The notes: generated by a model from the sequence alone, not told the origin. Positions 52,463-61,365 are shown, counted from the stretch's first letter. The stretch is DNA of 64,000 bases from Pseudomonas sp. KUIN-1 (GCF_009176725.1 NZ_AP020337.1:434001-498000); one strand, 5' to 3'. Numbers and translations are program-made.

Positions 52463-52713
52463 TCGGCGGTATTGACCAGTTTGTACACGGCTTCTACCAC
52501 GTCCTTCACGGTTCTCACCGACTTGAACTCTTCAGCCGCAATCTTCTTGCCGGTCTTGCGTTTGATGTGATCGATCAGGTCCACGGCATCGATACTGTCG
52601 ATCTCCAGGTCCTGATACAGGTTGGCTTCAAGCGTGACTCTCTCAGGCTCCAGTTCGAACAGTTCCACCATTGCGGCGCGCAGGATTTCGAAGATGTCTT
52701 CACGGGTTTGCAT
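52459..52713 (-). CDS. apeF: Acyl carrier protein (ApeF-like)
   Basis: 84 residues from the ATG at 52713 (MQTREDIFEIL); a TTG two codons upstream is also possible. The phosphopantetheine site is DSIDAVDL with Ser40. It carries the growing polyene chain or the starter. Overlaps the membrane protein gene by 4 bp. Two adjacent ACPs are typical of aryl polyene clusters. Confidence 0.85.
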   Translation of the reverse strand: MQTREDIFEILRAAMVELFELEPERVTLEANLYQDLEIDSIDAVDLIDHIKRKTGKKIAAEEFKSVRTVKDVVEAVYKLVNTAE

Positions 52714-52722
52714 GTTCAATTC

Positions 52723-52983
52723 TCAGGCCGGTTGTCTGGCGCTGACGAAGGCCGCAAGGCTGTCGACGCTGGCGAAATGGTTACGGGTGTCCTTTGCATC
52801 GGCATCGATCCTGATGCCATAACGCTTCTGGATGGCCAGGCCCAATTCGAGTGCATCCACCGAGTCCAGTCCCAGTCCTTCGCCAAACAGCGTCATATCG
52901 TTGCCGATATCTTCCGGGGTGATGTCTTCGAGGCCCAGGGCATCGATGATCAACAATTTAATGTCCTGGTGCAGATCGCTCAT
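52723..52983 (-). CDS. apeE: Acyl carrier protein (ApeE-like)
   Basis: 86 residues (MSDLHQDIKLLI). Phosphopantetheine site GLDSVDALEL with Ser41; many acidic residues. It is 9 bp upstream of the second ACP gene and overlaps the acyltransferase gene by 26 bp. In described clusters ApeE is the main carrier for elongation. Confidence 0.85.
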   Translation of the reverse strand: MSDLHQDIKLLIIDALGLEDITPEDIGNDMTLFGEGLGLDSVDALELGLAIQKRYGIRIDADAKDTRNHFASVDSLAAFVSARQPA

Positions 52984-53770
52984 CTGAGGCGAGCTCCTTG
53001 GTGAAATAGTCATGCAGGTAATCGTTGAGCTTGCGGGACGCCAGGGGCGGTGGGCCTAGCGCACTGAAGGCGGTTGGGTCTATATCGGCACCGACGCGCA
53101 AAGTGAAGTGCACGCGGCGTTGCGGAATGCGATACCAGGGCTCGGCCTTGGTCAGGGTGGTCGGCTGGACCTTGATCGTCACCGGGGTGATGACGCTCGC
53201 GCCACGCAGCGCAATGGCGGCCGCGCCGCGGTGAAAGACCGGCGGCTGACCTGGCTGGGTGCGCGTGCCTTCCGGGAAGATGATCAGTGTCTGGCCGCTT
53301 TGCAGGCGCTCTACGGCGGCGTCGAGCATGTCCATGCTGCCATCGTTGCTGATGTAACCGGTGGCGCGCACAGGGCCGCGGGTGAACGGGTTCTCCCACA
53401 GGCTGCGTTTGACGACGCAGTTGGCGTCCCGCACCAGCCCGATCAGGAACACCACATCGATCAGTGACGGGTGGTTGGCGATGATCATCTGTCCGGGGCG
53501 GCCAAGCTTTTCGGCGCCTTGCACGTCATAGGTCAGCACCCGCATGCGCGCCATGATGCGGATGAACAGCCAGAACAGGCGGCTGATGGTCCGCCGCGCG
53601 CGGCGTTGATGGCTGGCCACATTGCCAGGCAGGCAACCCAATACTGGAAAAACGAACAACCGCAGACACAAACCGCTCAACCCGAACAGGGCAAAGCTGA
53701 TGCCTGTTGCCAACAGACGCCAGTAATAGGCGTCCCGACCTTTTTTCAGTGACTGCGTTGCCAGTTCCAT
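52958..53770 (-). CDS. PlsC-type lipid acyltransferase
   Basis: Membrane acyltransferase of 270 residues. N-terminal hydrophobic helices (ATGISFALFGLSGLCLRL) are followed by the HX4D dyad in NHPSLID (His100 to Asp105) and FPEGTRTQPG. Related to 1-acylglycerol-3-phosphate acyltransferases. It likely acts with the second acyltransferase to build the lipid that carries the polyene. Overlaps the ACP gene by 26 bp and the chain-length factor gene by 25 bp. Confidence 0.84.
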   Translation of the reverse strand: MELATQSLKKGRDAYYWRLLATGISFALFGLSGLCLRLFVFPVLGCLPGNVASHQRRARRTISRLFWLFIRIMARMRVLTYDVQGAEKLGRPGQMIIANHPSLIDVVFLIGLVRDANCVVKRSLWENPFTRGPVRATGYISNDGSMDMLDAAVERLQSGQTLIIFPEGTRTQPGQPPVFHRGAAAIALRGASVITPVTIKVQPTTLTKAEPWYRIPQRRVHFTLRVGADIDPTAFSALGPPPLASRKLNDYLHDYFTKELASDERSAPGH

Positions 53771-54465
53771 AACCGGTTATTCCAAGGGTGCAGGCAGACG
53801 GATTGATCAGTGTGCAAGGCCCGCAGCAGGTTCAGGGCGTGAGGCCACTGAGTGCGCGTTGTGCCTTGCGTATCGGTGTTCAGAGACAGCTGCCACTCAT
53901 TCCCCGGCGTCAGCAGCAAGCCGACCGCGTAGGGAAAGGGCACGTCATCAATCCATTGGGCATAGGCTTGCGGTGGCTGTTCTTCAGTCACCACAAGCAA
54001 TACTGCTTCTGCTCCCTCGGCCAGCAACGCTGCGGCCTCGAATGCTCCATACTCCAGCCCGTCGCCTGTGGCGGCCAGGGCTGTCATCTCACTTGTTTCA
54101 CCGCGCATGATCGACCACAGACCAATGACGGCGTTATGCACTGAAAGGCTGAACTGGGTCGGTGAAAGCGGCTCGCTGGCGGCCAGATCACGCAGGATTT
54201 CAAAGGTCCTCGGGGTTTCTCCGTGGCGCGAGACAAACACCAGCGGGACGCGCCCCAGCCCTTCAGTCAACGGCCAGCCGACAGCAAACGCCATTCTTGC
54301 CATACGGCCCAGGCGGCGGCGTTGCATCGCAGGAAGAAAAGACACGTCTGGCGCTGCGTCACTGGTTTCCAGCAACGTCGGATCGAGGCTCCATCTCTGC
54401 CAGTCTTCCGCGCTCGCCAGGCCCGGCGCCCAGGCTTGCCATCGTGCAATGTTGAAGGTGATCAA
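53746..54465 (-). CDS. apeC: Ketosynthase-like chain-length factor (ApeC-like)
   Basis: First gene of the aryl polyene operon; 239 residues. It resembles only the N-terminal part of a ketosynthase (FLPAMQRRRLGRMARMA, VSRHGETPRTFEIL) and lacks the active-site Cys and the histidines. This is the chain-length-factor type that pairs with a full ketosynthase (ApeO) and sets product length. Starts at a TTG preceded by GGAAGAGAAG; no better start is near. Confidence 0.78.
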   Translation of the reverse strand: MITFNIARWQAWAPGLASAEDWQRWSLDPTLLETSDAAPDVSFLPAMQRRRLGRMARMAFAVGWPLTEGLGRVPLVFVSRHGETPRTFEILRDLAASEPLSPTQFSLSVHNAVIGLWSIMRGETSEMTALAATGDGLEYGAFEAAALLAEGAEAVLLVVTEEQPPQAYAQWIDDVPFPYAVGLLLTPGNEWQLSLNTDTQGTTRTQWPHALNLLRALHTDQSVCLHPWNNRLWNWQRSH

Positions 54466-54774
54466 GGCTTCTCTTCCCGCCCCTGCGGGCTTGTTTCTCG
54501 CTACATCGATATCAGGTCGATATCAGCCTGGGTGCGGTAATTGACCGAGTGCGCGCATTATCCCGATGGTGCTCATTACTAGCAAATTTGTTACATAAAA
54601 ACCGTTTACAGGCGTGTATTTTAAGGTTGAAGTCGTTTTTCTGTATGACAACCGGCTGACAACTGTTTTTGCGTTAAGCTCACCGTTGTCATATGCGCTG
54701 TCTAGACTCGACCTCCTCTTACGGTCGTTATCGGCCACTGCTGCTGTTTCTTCATCTTTCAAGGAATCCAAAGC
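54466..54774. promoter_or_regulatory. 309-bp divergent promoter region of the APE operon and parA
   Basis: It contains two copies of TCGATATCAG at 54506-54515 and 54517-54526, spaced exactly 11 bp (one DNA turn), each centred on GATATC. The plus-strand part near 54586-54640 is AT-rich and should hold the parA promoter. The direct repeat is about 40-60 bp upstream of the first APE gene, a natural place for an activator or repressor. No gene seen. Confidence 0.5.
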
Positions 54775-55554
54775 ATGCGTCGCGTGGTATTCAATCAGAA
54801 GGGCGGTGTCGGCAAATCGAGCATCGCCTGCAATCTGGCTGCAGTCAGCGCTCACGAAGGCTATCGGACGTTATTGATCGATCTCGATGCCCAGGCCAAT
54901 TCGACTCAGTACCTCACCGGCCTCACCGGCCAGGACATCCCGATGGGGATCGCCGAGTTCTTCAAGAACACGCTGTCCGGCTCACCGGTCGCCAAGAAGA
55001 ACCATGTCGATATCTACGAAACACCGTTCGACAACCTGCATGTGGTCACGGCGACCGCAGAGCTTGCTGATCTGCAGCCCAAGCTCGAGGCCAAGCACAA
55101 GATCAACAAGCTGCGCAAACTGCTCGACGAGTTGAGCGAAGATTACGAGCGTATCTATCTGGATACGCCTCCCGCGCTGAATTTTTATGCGGTTTCGGCG
55201 TTGATCGCGTCCGATCGGGTGCTGATCCCTTTCGACTGCGACAGTTTCTCGCGACAGGCGCTGTACGGGCTGATGCGCGAGATCGAGGAGTTGAAAGAGG
55301 ACCACAACGAAGGTCTTCAGGTGGAAGGCATCATCGTCAACCAGTTCCAGCCCAGGGCCAGCCTGCCGCAGCAGATGCTCGACGAACTGATTGCCGAAGG
55401 CTTGCCGGTGCTGCCGGTCTACCTCAACGCCTCGGTAAAAATGCGCGAGTCGCATCAGGCCAACCTGCCGCTGATCCACCTCGACCCACGGCACAAACTG
55501 ACCCAGCAGTTCATGGAACTGCATCACCTGCTCGAGACCAACGCCCATCCGTGA
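54775..55554 (+). CDS. ParA-family ATPase (orphan)
   Basis: Soluble ATPase of 259 residues. The deviant Walker A FNQKGGVGKSS (with signature Lys), LIDLDAQANST and the DTPPAL Walker B' motif define the ParA/MinD class. There is no ParB gene or parS site next to it, so its partner and cargo are unknown. ParA-like orphans in this size position pili, flagella or other assemblies. Divergent from the APE operon. Confidence 0.88.
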   Translation: MRRVVFNQKGGVGKSSIACNLAAVSAHEGYRTLLIDLDAQANSTQYLTGLTGQDIPMGIAEFFKNTLSGSPVAKKNHVDIYETPFDNLHVVTATAELADLQPKLEAKHKINKLRKLLDELSEDYERIYLDTPPALNFYAVSALIASDRVLIPFDCDSFSRQALYGLMREIEELKEDHNEGLQVEGIIVNQFQPRASLPQQMLDELIAEGLPVLPVYLNASVKMRESHQANLPLIHLDPRHKLTQQFMELHHLLETNAHP

Positions 55555-56072
55555 TGGGCCACCGCGAGAGCAATCGTCATACGCAAGTCCGCTCTTGATT
55601 CTGGCCGAAGGCCGCAGGAGCGACCGGGGCGGCGACCCGCTTTGTTCGCGAAGGCTCGTCATGCAGAAGTCCGCTCTGGATTCTGGCCGAAGGCCGTAGG
55701 AGCGACCGGGGCGGCGATCCGCCTTGTTCGCGAAGGCTATATTCCTGACGCAGAAAATCCATCGACTATGACGCCCTCTTCGCGGACAAGTCCGCTCCTA
55801 CAGGGCACCGCAAACACCCGCAGGAGCGACCGGGGCGGCGATCCGCCTTGTTCGCGAAGGCTCGTCATGCAGAAGTCCGCTCTTGATTCTGGCCGAAGGC
55901 CGTAGGAGCGACCGGGGCGGCGATCCGCCTTGTTCGCGAAGGCTATATTCCTGACGCAGAAAATCCATCGACTATGACGCCCTCTTCGCGGACAAGTCCG
56001 CTCCTACAGGACACCGCAAACTCCCGGTTCGCTCCTAAGCCCTTTGACGGGCGTTCTACCGCGCAACTCTCG
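55555..56072. other. 518-bp REP-rich gap between parA and the PAAR gene
   Basis: The gap is nearly all repeats, including the 206-bp tandem duplication (separate entry). I see no gene on either strand. Short open frames across it arise from the repeat and have no ribosome binding sites or families. Confidence 0.8.
55614..56025. repeat. Tandem duplication of a 206-bp REP cluster
   Basis: Copy one is 55614-55819 and copy two 55820-56025; I count five mismatches. Each unit holds direct REP cores (AGGAGCGACCGGGGCGGCGA...) and, later, an inverted REP arm (TTCGCGGACAAGTCCGCTCC). An extra 82-bp sub-repeat begins near 55575 and repeats near 55657. High identity suggests a recent duplication. Confidence 0.9.
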
Positions 56073-56468
56073 CTACGTCAGCGGCCTCAATACATCAGGC
56101 GTGAAGCTGCCATCCTTCATCGAACGGGCCAGGTGTCCCGCATGCTGGCGGGCAGTGTTGGCCAGTTCTTCGGGGATGGCGATGGTTGCGTCCATGTCGG
56201 CCCGGACATGCTCCTGCGAGGTGGTCAGCGTATTGCTGCCGGGTTCGCAGCCACACTGCACCTCATGACCCTGCGTGGCGACCGCCACGAGTTCGTCGAT
56301 GTAGGTGGGGTTGCCCTGGGCGATGAAGCCAATCTCCCGGCAGGCCGGGCACCAGACCGGGTCTCCCATGCGGGCTACACGACGCCGCTCGATGACTTCG
56401 CTTGCCGATGCGGCCAGTACGAAGCCGCCGGTGGTGGTGAGATCGCCTTCCCTGACTATAAATGACAT
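56073..56468 (-). CDS. PAAR-domain protein (type VI secretion spike tip)
   Basis: 131 residues. The N-terminal part is a PAAR repeat protein (VREGDLTTTGGFVL, RMGDPVWCPAC, GHEVQCGCEPGSN), which folds as a cone with zinc-binding Cys and His and caps VgrG on the type VI spike. Residues from about 80 on form a short helical tail (AIPEELANTARQHAGH), too small for a known toxin. There is no vgrG, chaperone or effector next to it, so it is an orphan tip that may load an effector encoded elsewhere. Confidence 0.82.
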   Translation of the reverse strand: MSFIVREGDLTTTGGFVLAASASEVIERRRVARMGDPVWCPACREIGFIAQGNPTYIDELVAVATQGHEVQCGCEPGSNTLTTSQEHVRADMDATIAIPEELANTARQHAGHLARSMKDGSFTPDVLRPLT

Positions 56469-56874
56469 GGCGCTACTGCCTCTGGGTTACGGAAAACCTC
56501 AAGGCTAGGCGCAAATACGGATTCCGATAGCTCCCCTGGCCCTTTAAAGACCGGTCCTACGCAATTACCAGCCGGGCATTTCGAGCCTGTTGCACGCGCA
56601 ATGACGCGCCTGGCGCAACGCCCGTTCCTCTATCGTTACTCCAGCCGTAATGATTCGACGCGTTGCTTGATTGATGCCCGACCGCTATCGCTCCAGGATG
56701 TGTAAAAACTACTGCGCTTGGCAATACTGCGTTAAAAACAGGCGAAAAATGCTCATTTAGAACACCTAGACTCCGCTTTTTCGCCTGTTTTTGCCTTATC
56801 TTGCCTTCGCTCGTGACGTTTTTACACACCCTGGCTCCTAAGGTGGCCGACGACAGCAAAATCGTGGAGCGATC
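56469..56874. other. 406-bp gap upstream of the malonate operon
   Basis: Its first half has no recognisable gene; the second half contains the long inverted-repeat element at 56696-56831. The mdcA promoter must lie here, between the element and 56875 or within it. GTGGAG before the ATG is the mdcA ribosome binding site. A dyad-like GCGCAATGACGCGC occurs near 56597. Confidence 0.6.
56696..56831. repeat. 136-bp inverted-repeat element (MITE-like or dispersed repeat)
   Basis: Outer arms TGTGTAAAAAC (56699-56709) and GTTTTTACACA (56818-56828) are exact reverse complements, and inner arms AAAAACAGGCGAAAAA (from 56734) and TTTTTCGCCTGTTTTT (56777-56792) also pair. Other parts pair less well. I recall similar elements scattered in Pseudomonas genomes; this is from memory and not checked. 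It encodes nothing. Confidence 0.8.
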
Positions 56875-58548
56875 ATGACAACAACTTCCCCCGACGCACG
56901 CTGGACACGTCGTCGCAGCGAGAAGCAGCGGCGTCTGCAGCAAGTGCGGGCGTTGGCCGATGGTGTGGTGTTGCCGACCGACAACATCGTCGCGGCGCTG
57001 GAGGCCTTGCTGGTTTCCGGTGATCGTGTGGTGCTTGAAGGCAACAACCAGAAGCAGGCGGACTTCCTCTCCCGCGCGCTGGCCAAAGTCGATCCGGGCA
57101 AGGTGCATGACCTGCACATGATCATGCCGAGCGTCGGCCGCGCCGAGCACCTGGACCTGTTCGAGCAGGGCATTGCGCGCAAGCTGGACTTCTCGTTCGC
57201 CGGTACGCAAAGCTTGCGCATCAGTCAGTTGCTGGAAGACGGCCTGCTGGAAATCGGTGCGATCCACACCTACATCGAACTCTATTCACGGCTGGTGGTG
57301 GACCTGATCCCCAACGTGGTGCTGGCGGCAGGCTTCATGGCCGACCGCGCCGGCAACATCTACACCGGACCCAGCACCGAAGACACCCCCGCACTCATCG
57401 AACCGGCGGCATTCAGCGACGGCATCGTCATTGTCCAGGTCAATCAACTGGTCGATGACGTCAGCGAGCTGCCGCGGGTAGACATCCCGGCCTCGTGGGT
57501 CGACTTCGTGGTGGTCGCCGACAAGCCGTTCTATATCGAACCGCTGTTCACCCGCGACCCGCGCCACATCAAGCCGGTGCATGTGTTGATGGCGATGATG
57601 GCGATTCGCGGCATCTACGAGAAACACAACGTCCAGTCGTTGAACCACGGCATCGGTTTCAATACCGCCGCCATTGAGCTGATTCTGCCGACCTACGGCG
57701 AGTCGCTGGGCCTGAAGGGCAAGATCTGCCGCAACTGGACACTCAATCCGCACCCGACGCTGATCCCGGCCATCGAAAGCGGCTGGGTCGAGAGCGTGCA
57801 TTGTTTCGGCACCGAGCTGGGCATGGAAAATTACATCGCCGCCCGCCCGGATGTGTTCTTCACCGGACGCGACGGCTCGCTGCGTTCCAACCGCCAGCTC
57901 TGCCAACTGGCCGGGCAGTACGCGGTGGACCTGTTCATCGGTGCAACCTTGCAGGTCGATGGCGACGGACATTCCTCGACGGTCACCCGTGGTCGTCTGG
58001 CCGGCTTTGGTGGCGCGCCGAACATGGGCCACGACCCACGCGGCCGGCGTCATGCCACGCCCGCCTGGCTCGACATGCGTCAGCAGCACGATGACGGCCC
58101 GGCTGCCTACCTGGAGCGCGGCAAGAAACTGGTGGTGCAGATGGTCGAGACGTTCCAGGAGGGTGGCAAACCGACCTTCGTCGAAACCCTGGACGCCGTC
58201 GAGGTGGCGAAGAAAAGCGGCATGCCGCTGGCGCCGATCATGATCTACGGCGACGACGTGACCCACCTGCTGACCGAAGAAGGCATCGCCTACCTCTACA
58301 AGGCACGCAGCCTTGAGGAACGCCAGGCGATGATCGCGGCGGTGGCGGGCGTGACCGTGATCGGTTTGCGCCACAACCCCAAGGACACCGCGCGCATGCG
58401 CCGTGAAGGGCTGATCGCGTTGCCCGAAGACCTCGGGATCCGCCGCACCGATGCCAGCCGTGAACTGCTGGCCGCCAAGAGCATTGCCGACCTGGTTCAG
58501 TGGTCCGGTGGTCTCTACAACCCGCCTGCCAAATTCAGGAGCTGGTAA
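56875..58548 (+). CDS. mdcA: Malonate decarboxylase alpha subunit
   Basis: Acetyl-S-ACP:malonate ACP transferase, which exchanges malonate for acetate on the MdcC carrier; 557 residues, as expected. The N-terminal segment [15 protein letters not shown] and the sequences [14 protein letters not shown] and [20 protein letters not shown] are family hallmarks. First gene of mdcABCDEGH; its stop overlaps the mdcB start by one base. Confidence 0.95.
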   Translation: MTTTSPDARWTRRRSEKQRRLQQVRALADGVVLPTDNIVAALEALLVSGDRVVLEGNNQKQADFLSRALAKVDPGKVHDLHMIMPSVGRAEHLDLFEQGIARKLDFSFAGTQSLRISQLLEDGLLEIGAIHTYIELYSRLVVDLIPNVVLAAGFMADRAGNIYTGPSTEDTPALIEPAAFSDGIVIVQVNQLVDDVSELPRVDIPASWVDFVVVADKPFYIEPLFTRDPRHIKPVHVLMAMMAIRGIYEKHNVQSLNHGIGFNTAAIELILPTYGESLGLKGKICRNWTLNPHPTLIPAIESGWVESVHCFGTELGMENYIAARPDVFFTGRDGSLRSNRQLCQLAGQYAVDLFIGATLQVDGDGHSSTVTRGRLAGFGGAPNMGHDPRGRRHATPAWLDMRQQHDDGPAAYLERGKKLVVQMVETFQEGGKPTFVETLDAVEVAKKSGMPLAPIMIYGDDVTHLLTEEGIAYLYKARSLEERQAMIAAVAGVTVIGLRHNPKDTARMRREGLIALPEDLGIRRTDASRELLAAKSIADLVQWSGGLYNPPAKFRSW

Positions 58549-59423
58549 TGAGCGCACTTCAATGGTCACCGCACCCTGCTTCGCTGGCCGAGCGACTGGC
58601 CGATCTGGCGGTCGACGCCTTGATCGACGAAGCCGACCTGTCACCCAAACCGGCTCTGGTAGACCGGCGTGGCAGCGGTGCGCACACCGATCTGCATCTG
58701 GGGCTGATGCATTCCTCGGCGCTGTCGTTGTGGCCGACCTTCAAGTGGATGGCTGACGCCGCCACGCAGTTCGGTGTCGTGGGTCAGCCATTGCGTGAGG
58801 CACTGGGCAGGCTTGGCCGTGAAGGCGAGGCCACGATGCTGCGCACCACCAGCGGAGTGAATACGCATCGCGGCGCGATCTGGGCGCTGGGCCTGCTGGT
58901 GACCGCTGCCGCGCTGGATGCTCAGGAGTGTGCGCCCGAAGCCGTCTGCGCGCGCGCTGCCGCTCTGGCCCGGATCAAGGACCGCCAGGTGCTCACGCAG
59001 AACAGCCACGGTGATCAGGTGGTTCGTCGTTACGGTGTCATGGGTGCCAGGGAGCAGGCGCAGCAAGGTTTTCCGGCGGTCAGGCTGTTTGCCTTGCCGC
59101 AACTGCAACGCAGCCGCGCGGCAGGCAGCGGTGAGCAGAACGCCCGGCTGGACGCGCTGCTGGCAATCATGACTACGCTGGACGACACCTGCGTGCTGCA
59201 TCGCGCCGGCATCGAAGGGCTGAATGCCATGCAGCAAGGGGCACAGCGCGTGCTGGACGCTGGAGGCAGCGCCAGTCTGGCCGGCCGCCGCGCACTGAAC
59301 GCGCTGGATCAGCACCTGCTGGCCCTCAATGCTTCGCCCGGTGGCGCGGCGGATCTGCTGGCTGCCTGCCTGTTCATCGATGGCCTTGAGCCTGCGCTCG
59401 GCCCTGTTTCGAGGAGTGCCTGA
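58548..59423 (+). CDS. mdcB: Triphosphoribosyl-dephospho-CoA synthase
   Basis: Makes the precursor 2'-(5''-triphosphoribosyl)-3'-dephospho-CoA of the MdcC prosthetic group from ATP and dephospho-CoA (CitG family). 291 residues from the ATG at 58548. [18 protein letters not shown] and [15 protein letters not shown] are conserved family segments. Confidence 0.93.
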   Translation: MSALQWSPHPASLAERLADLAVDALIDEADLSPKPALVDRRGSGAHTDLHLGLMHSSALSLWPTFKWMADAATQFGVVGQPLREALGRLGREGEATMLRTTSGVNTHRGAIWALGLLVTAAALDAQECAPEAVCARAAALARIKDRQVLTQNSHGDQVVRRYGVMGAREQAQQGFPAVRLFALPQLQRSRAAGSGEQNARLDALLAIMTTLDDTCVLHRAGIEGLNAMQQGAQRVLDAGGSASLAGRRALNALDQHLLALNASPGGAADLLAACLFIDGLEPALGPVSRSA

Positions 59424-59424
59424 A

Positions 59425-59724
59425 ATGGAAACCCTGTCTTTTGAATTTCCTGCCGGACAGCCGCCCAAGGGCCGTGCGCTGGTGGGTGTGGTGGGCTCCG
59501 GTGATCTGGAAGTGCTGCTGGAGCCCGGTAAGCCGGGCACCTTGTCGATTCAGGTGGTGACGTCGGTCAACGGTGCCTCGCTGCGCTGGCAGCATCTGTT
59601 CGAACGCATGTTCGACGGCCAGACCCCGCCTGCGCTGAGCATCGATATTCATGATTTCGGCGCGACGCCCGGCGTTGTGCGTCTGCGCCTGGAGCAAGGC
59701 TTCGAGGAGATCGGTCATGACTGA
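59425..59724 (+). CDS. mdcC: Malonate decarboxylase acyl carrier protein (delta subunit)
   Basis: 99-residue carrier protein. It does not use phosphopantetheine; the phosphoribosyl-dephospho-CoA group is attached to a Ser in GSGDLEV (Ser25 here, the same position as described for Klebsiella MdcC). One base separates it from mdcB, and it overlaps mdcD by 8 bp. Confidence 0.94.
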   Translation: METLSFEFPAGQPPKGRALVGVVGSGDLEVLLEPGKPGTLSIQVVTSVNGASLRWQHLFERMFDGQTPPALSIDIHDFGATPGVVRLRLEQGFEEIGHD

Positions 59725-60568
59725 TAACGCACGGTTGCTGAATCAGCACAGTTTCATCGAACTGGGTGCCCGACAGCGCGCCCGTGCCTTGCTGGATGCC
59801 GGCAGTTTCCGCGAACTGCTCGGTCCGTTCGATCGGGTCATGTCGCCGTGGCTGGCCATGCAGGGCGTGGTGCCTCAGGCGGATGATGGCGTGGTGGTCG
59901 CTAAAGGCACTGTCGATGGTCGGCCAGTGGTCATCGCCGCCATCGAAGGTTCTTTTCAGGGTGGCAGCATGGGCGAAGTCGGCGGTGCGAAGATGGCCGG
60001 TGCGCTGGAACTGGCCGCCGAAGACAACCGCAACGGCATTCCTACCGCCGCGATCGTGCTGCTGGAAACCGGTGGCGTGCGTTTGCAGGAAGCCAATCTG
60101 GGCCTGGCCGCGATTGCCGAAATTCATGCCGCGATAGTCGACCTGCGTCAGTACCAGCCGGTGATCGGTGTGGTGGCAGGCAGCGTCGGCTGCTTTGGCG
60201 GGATGTCCATCGCCGCAGGGCTGTGCAGTTACCTGCTGGTGACTCAGGAAGCACGTCTGGGCCTGAACGGTCCGCAGGTGATCGAGCAGGAAGCCGGCAT
60301 CGAAGAATACGACTCCCGCGACCGTCCGTTCATCTGGAGCCTGACCGGTGGCGAGCAACGCTTTGCCAGCGCTCTGGTGGATGGTTTTGCTGCCGATCAT
60401 GTCGCCGATGTGCGCCAGCAGGTCAGCGGCTGGCTCAAGCAGGGCGTGCCCGACACGCATCGCAGCAGTCAGTACCCACTGTTCCTGCAACGCTTGGCCA
60501 GCCTCGACACTGAACCGCAAATCGATCCGCAAAGCGTGCGCACCCTCTATCAAGGAGCCCGGTCATGA
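59717..60568 (+). CDS. mdcD: Malonate decarboxylase beta subunit
   Basis: One half of the malonyl-S-ACP decarboxylase, of the carboxyltransferase/crotonase superfamily; 283 residues from the ATG at 59717. The GGSMGEVGGAKMAGALELA and GCFGGMSIAAGLCSYLL segments supply the oxyanion-hole type glycines. Overlaps the mdcC end and the mdcE start. Confidence 0.94.
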   Translation: MTDNARLLNQHSFIELGARQRARALLDAGSFRELLGPFDRVMSPWLAMQGVVPQADDGVVVAKGTVDGRPVVIAAIEGSFQGGSMGEVGGAKMAGALELAAEDNRNGIPTAAIVLLETGGVRLQEANLGLAAIAEIHAAIVDLRQYQPVIGVVAGSVGCFGGMSIAAGLCSYLLVTQEARLGLNGPQVIEQEAGIEEYDSRDRPFIWSLTGGEQRFASALVDGFAADHVADVRQQVSGWLKQGVPDTHRSSQYPLFLQRLASLDTEPQIDPQSVRTLYQGARS

Positions 60569-61365
60569 GTCATTCACAACGGGGTTTGAACTGGTTCAAC
60601 GCCTTGAGCGCAGGTGCCCGTGAAGTCACTGGCCTGCCTGCCTCACTCAAGGTGGCGGATGGCGTACTGGGCGAACAGCCGGTGCGCTTTCTGGCCGTGA
60701 TTGCCGATATCGACAACCGCTTTCCCCGGGCGCGTCAGGGCGAAGTCGGCCTGCTGGAAGGCTGGGGCCTTGCCAAAGCGGTGGACGAGGCCATCGAGCA
60801 GGATCGCGACCGTGCCGAAAAGCGCGCACTGATTGCCATCGTCGACGTTCCGAGCCAGGCCTACGGGCGTCGCGAGGAAGCGCTCGGTATCCATCAGGCA
60901 CTGGCCGGGGCTGTGGACAGTTATGCGCGAGCACGTCTGGCCGGGCATCCGGTGATCGGCCTGTTGGTCGGCAAAGCGATGTCCGGCGCATTTCTGGCCC
61001 ACGGCTATCAGGCCAATCGATTGATCGCGCTGCGTGATCCCGGCGTGATGGTGCATGCGATGGGCAAGGCTTCGGCAGCCCGCGTAACCCTGCGCAGCGT
61101 CGAGGATCTGGAAAAGCTCGCCGCCAGCATTCCGCCGATGGCTTACGACATTGACAGCTACGCCAGCCTCGGTCTGTTGTGGGAAACCCTGACGGTCAAG
61201 CAGATCGAACAGCCCGCTGCGGATGACCTGGTTCAGGTGCGCAACGTGCTGAGCAGTGCGATCAAGGACGTACAGGCCCGCGGCGTCGATCTGAGCAGCC
61301 GCCTGGGCGCGAGCAACCGTGCGGCGTCGGTCAATGTGCGCCAGTTGCTGCGGGCGCAATGGTGA
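60565..61365 (+). CDS. mdcE: Malonate decarboxylase gamma subunit
   Basis: Second half of the decarboxylase; 266 residues. It also has the crotonase-like fold (LIAIVDVPSQAYGRREEALG, VGKAMSGAFLAHGYQANRL). With MdcD it removes CO2 from malonyl-S-ACP to regenerate acetyl-S-ACP. Overlaps the mdcD stop by 4 bp and mdcG by 7 bp. Confidence 0.94.
   Translation: MSHSQRGLNWFNALSAGAREVTGLPASLKVADGVLGEQPVRFLAVIADIDNRFPRARQGEVGLLEGWGLAKAVDEAIEQDRDRAEKRALIAIVDVPSQAYGRREEALGIHQALAGAVDSYARARLAGHPVIGLLVGKAMSGAFLAHGYQANRLIALRDPGVMVHAMGKASAARVTLRSVEDLEKLAASIPPMAYDIDSYASLGLLWETLTVKQIEQPAADDLVQVRNVLSSAIKDVQARGVDLSSRLGASNRAASVNVRQLLRAQW

Noticed and set aside
54775..55554. Plasmid or chromosome partition locus (parAB)
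   Set aside because: No ParB gene, parS palindromes or replication gene follow. The replication-type parAB is expected elsewhere in Pseudomonas.
55614..56025. CRISPR array
   Set aside because: The repeats are long, directly adjacent and contain REP cores in both directions. There are no regular short repeats with unique spacers and no cas genes.
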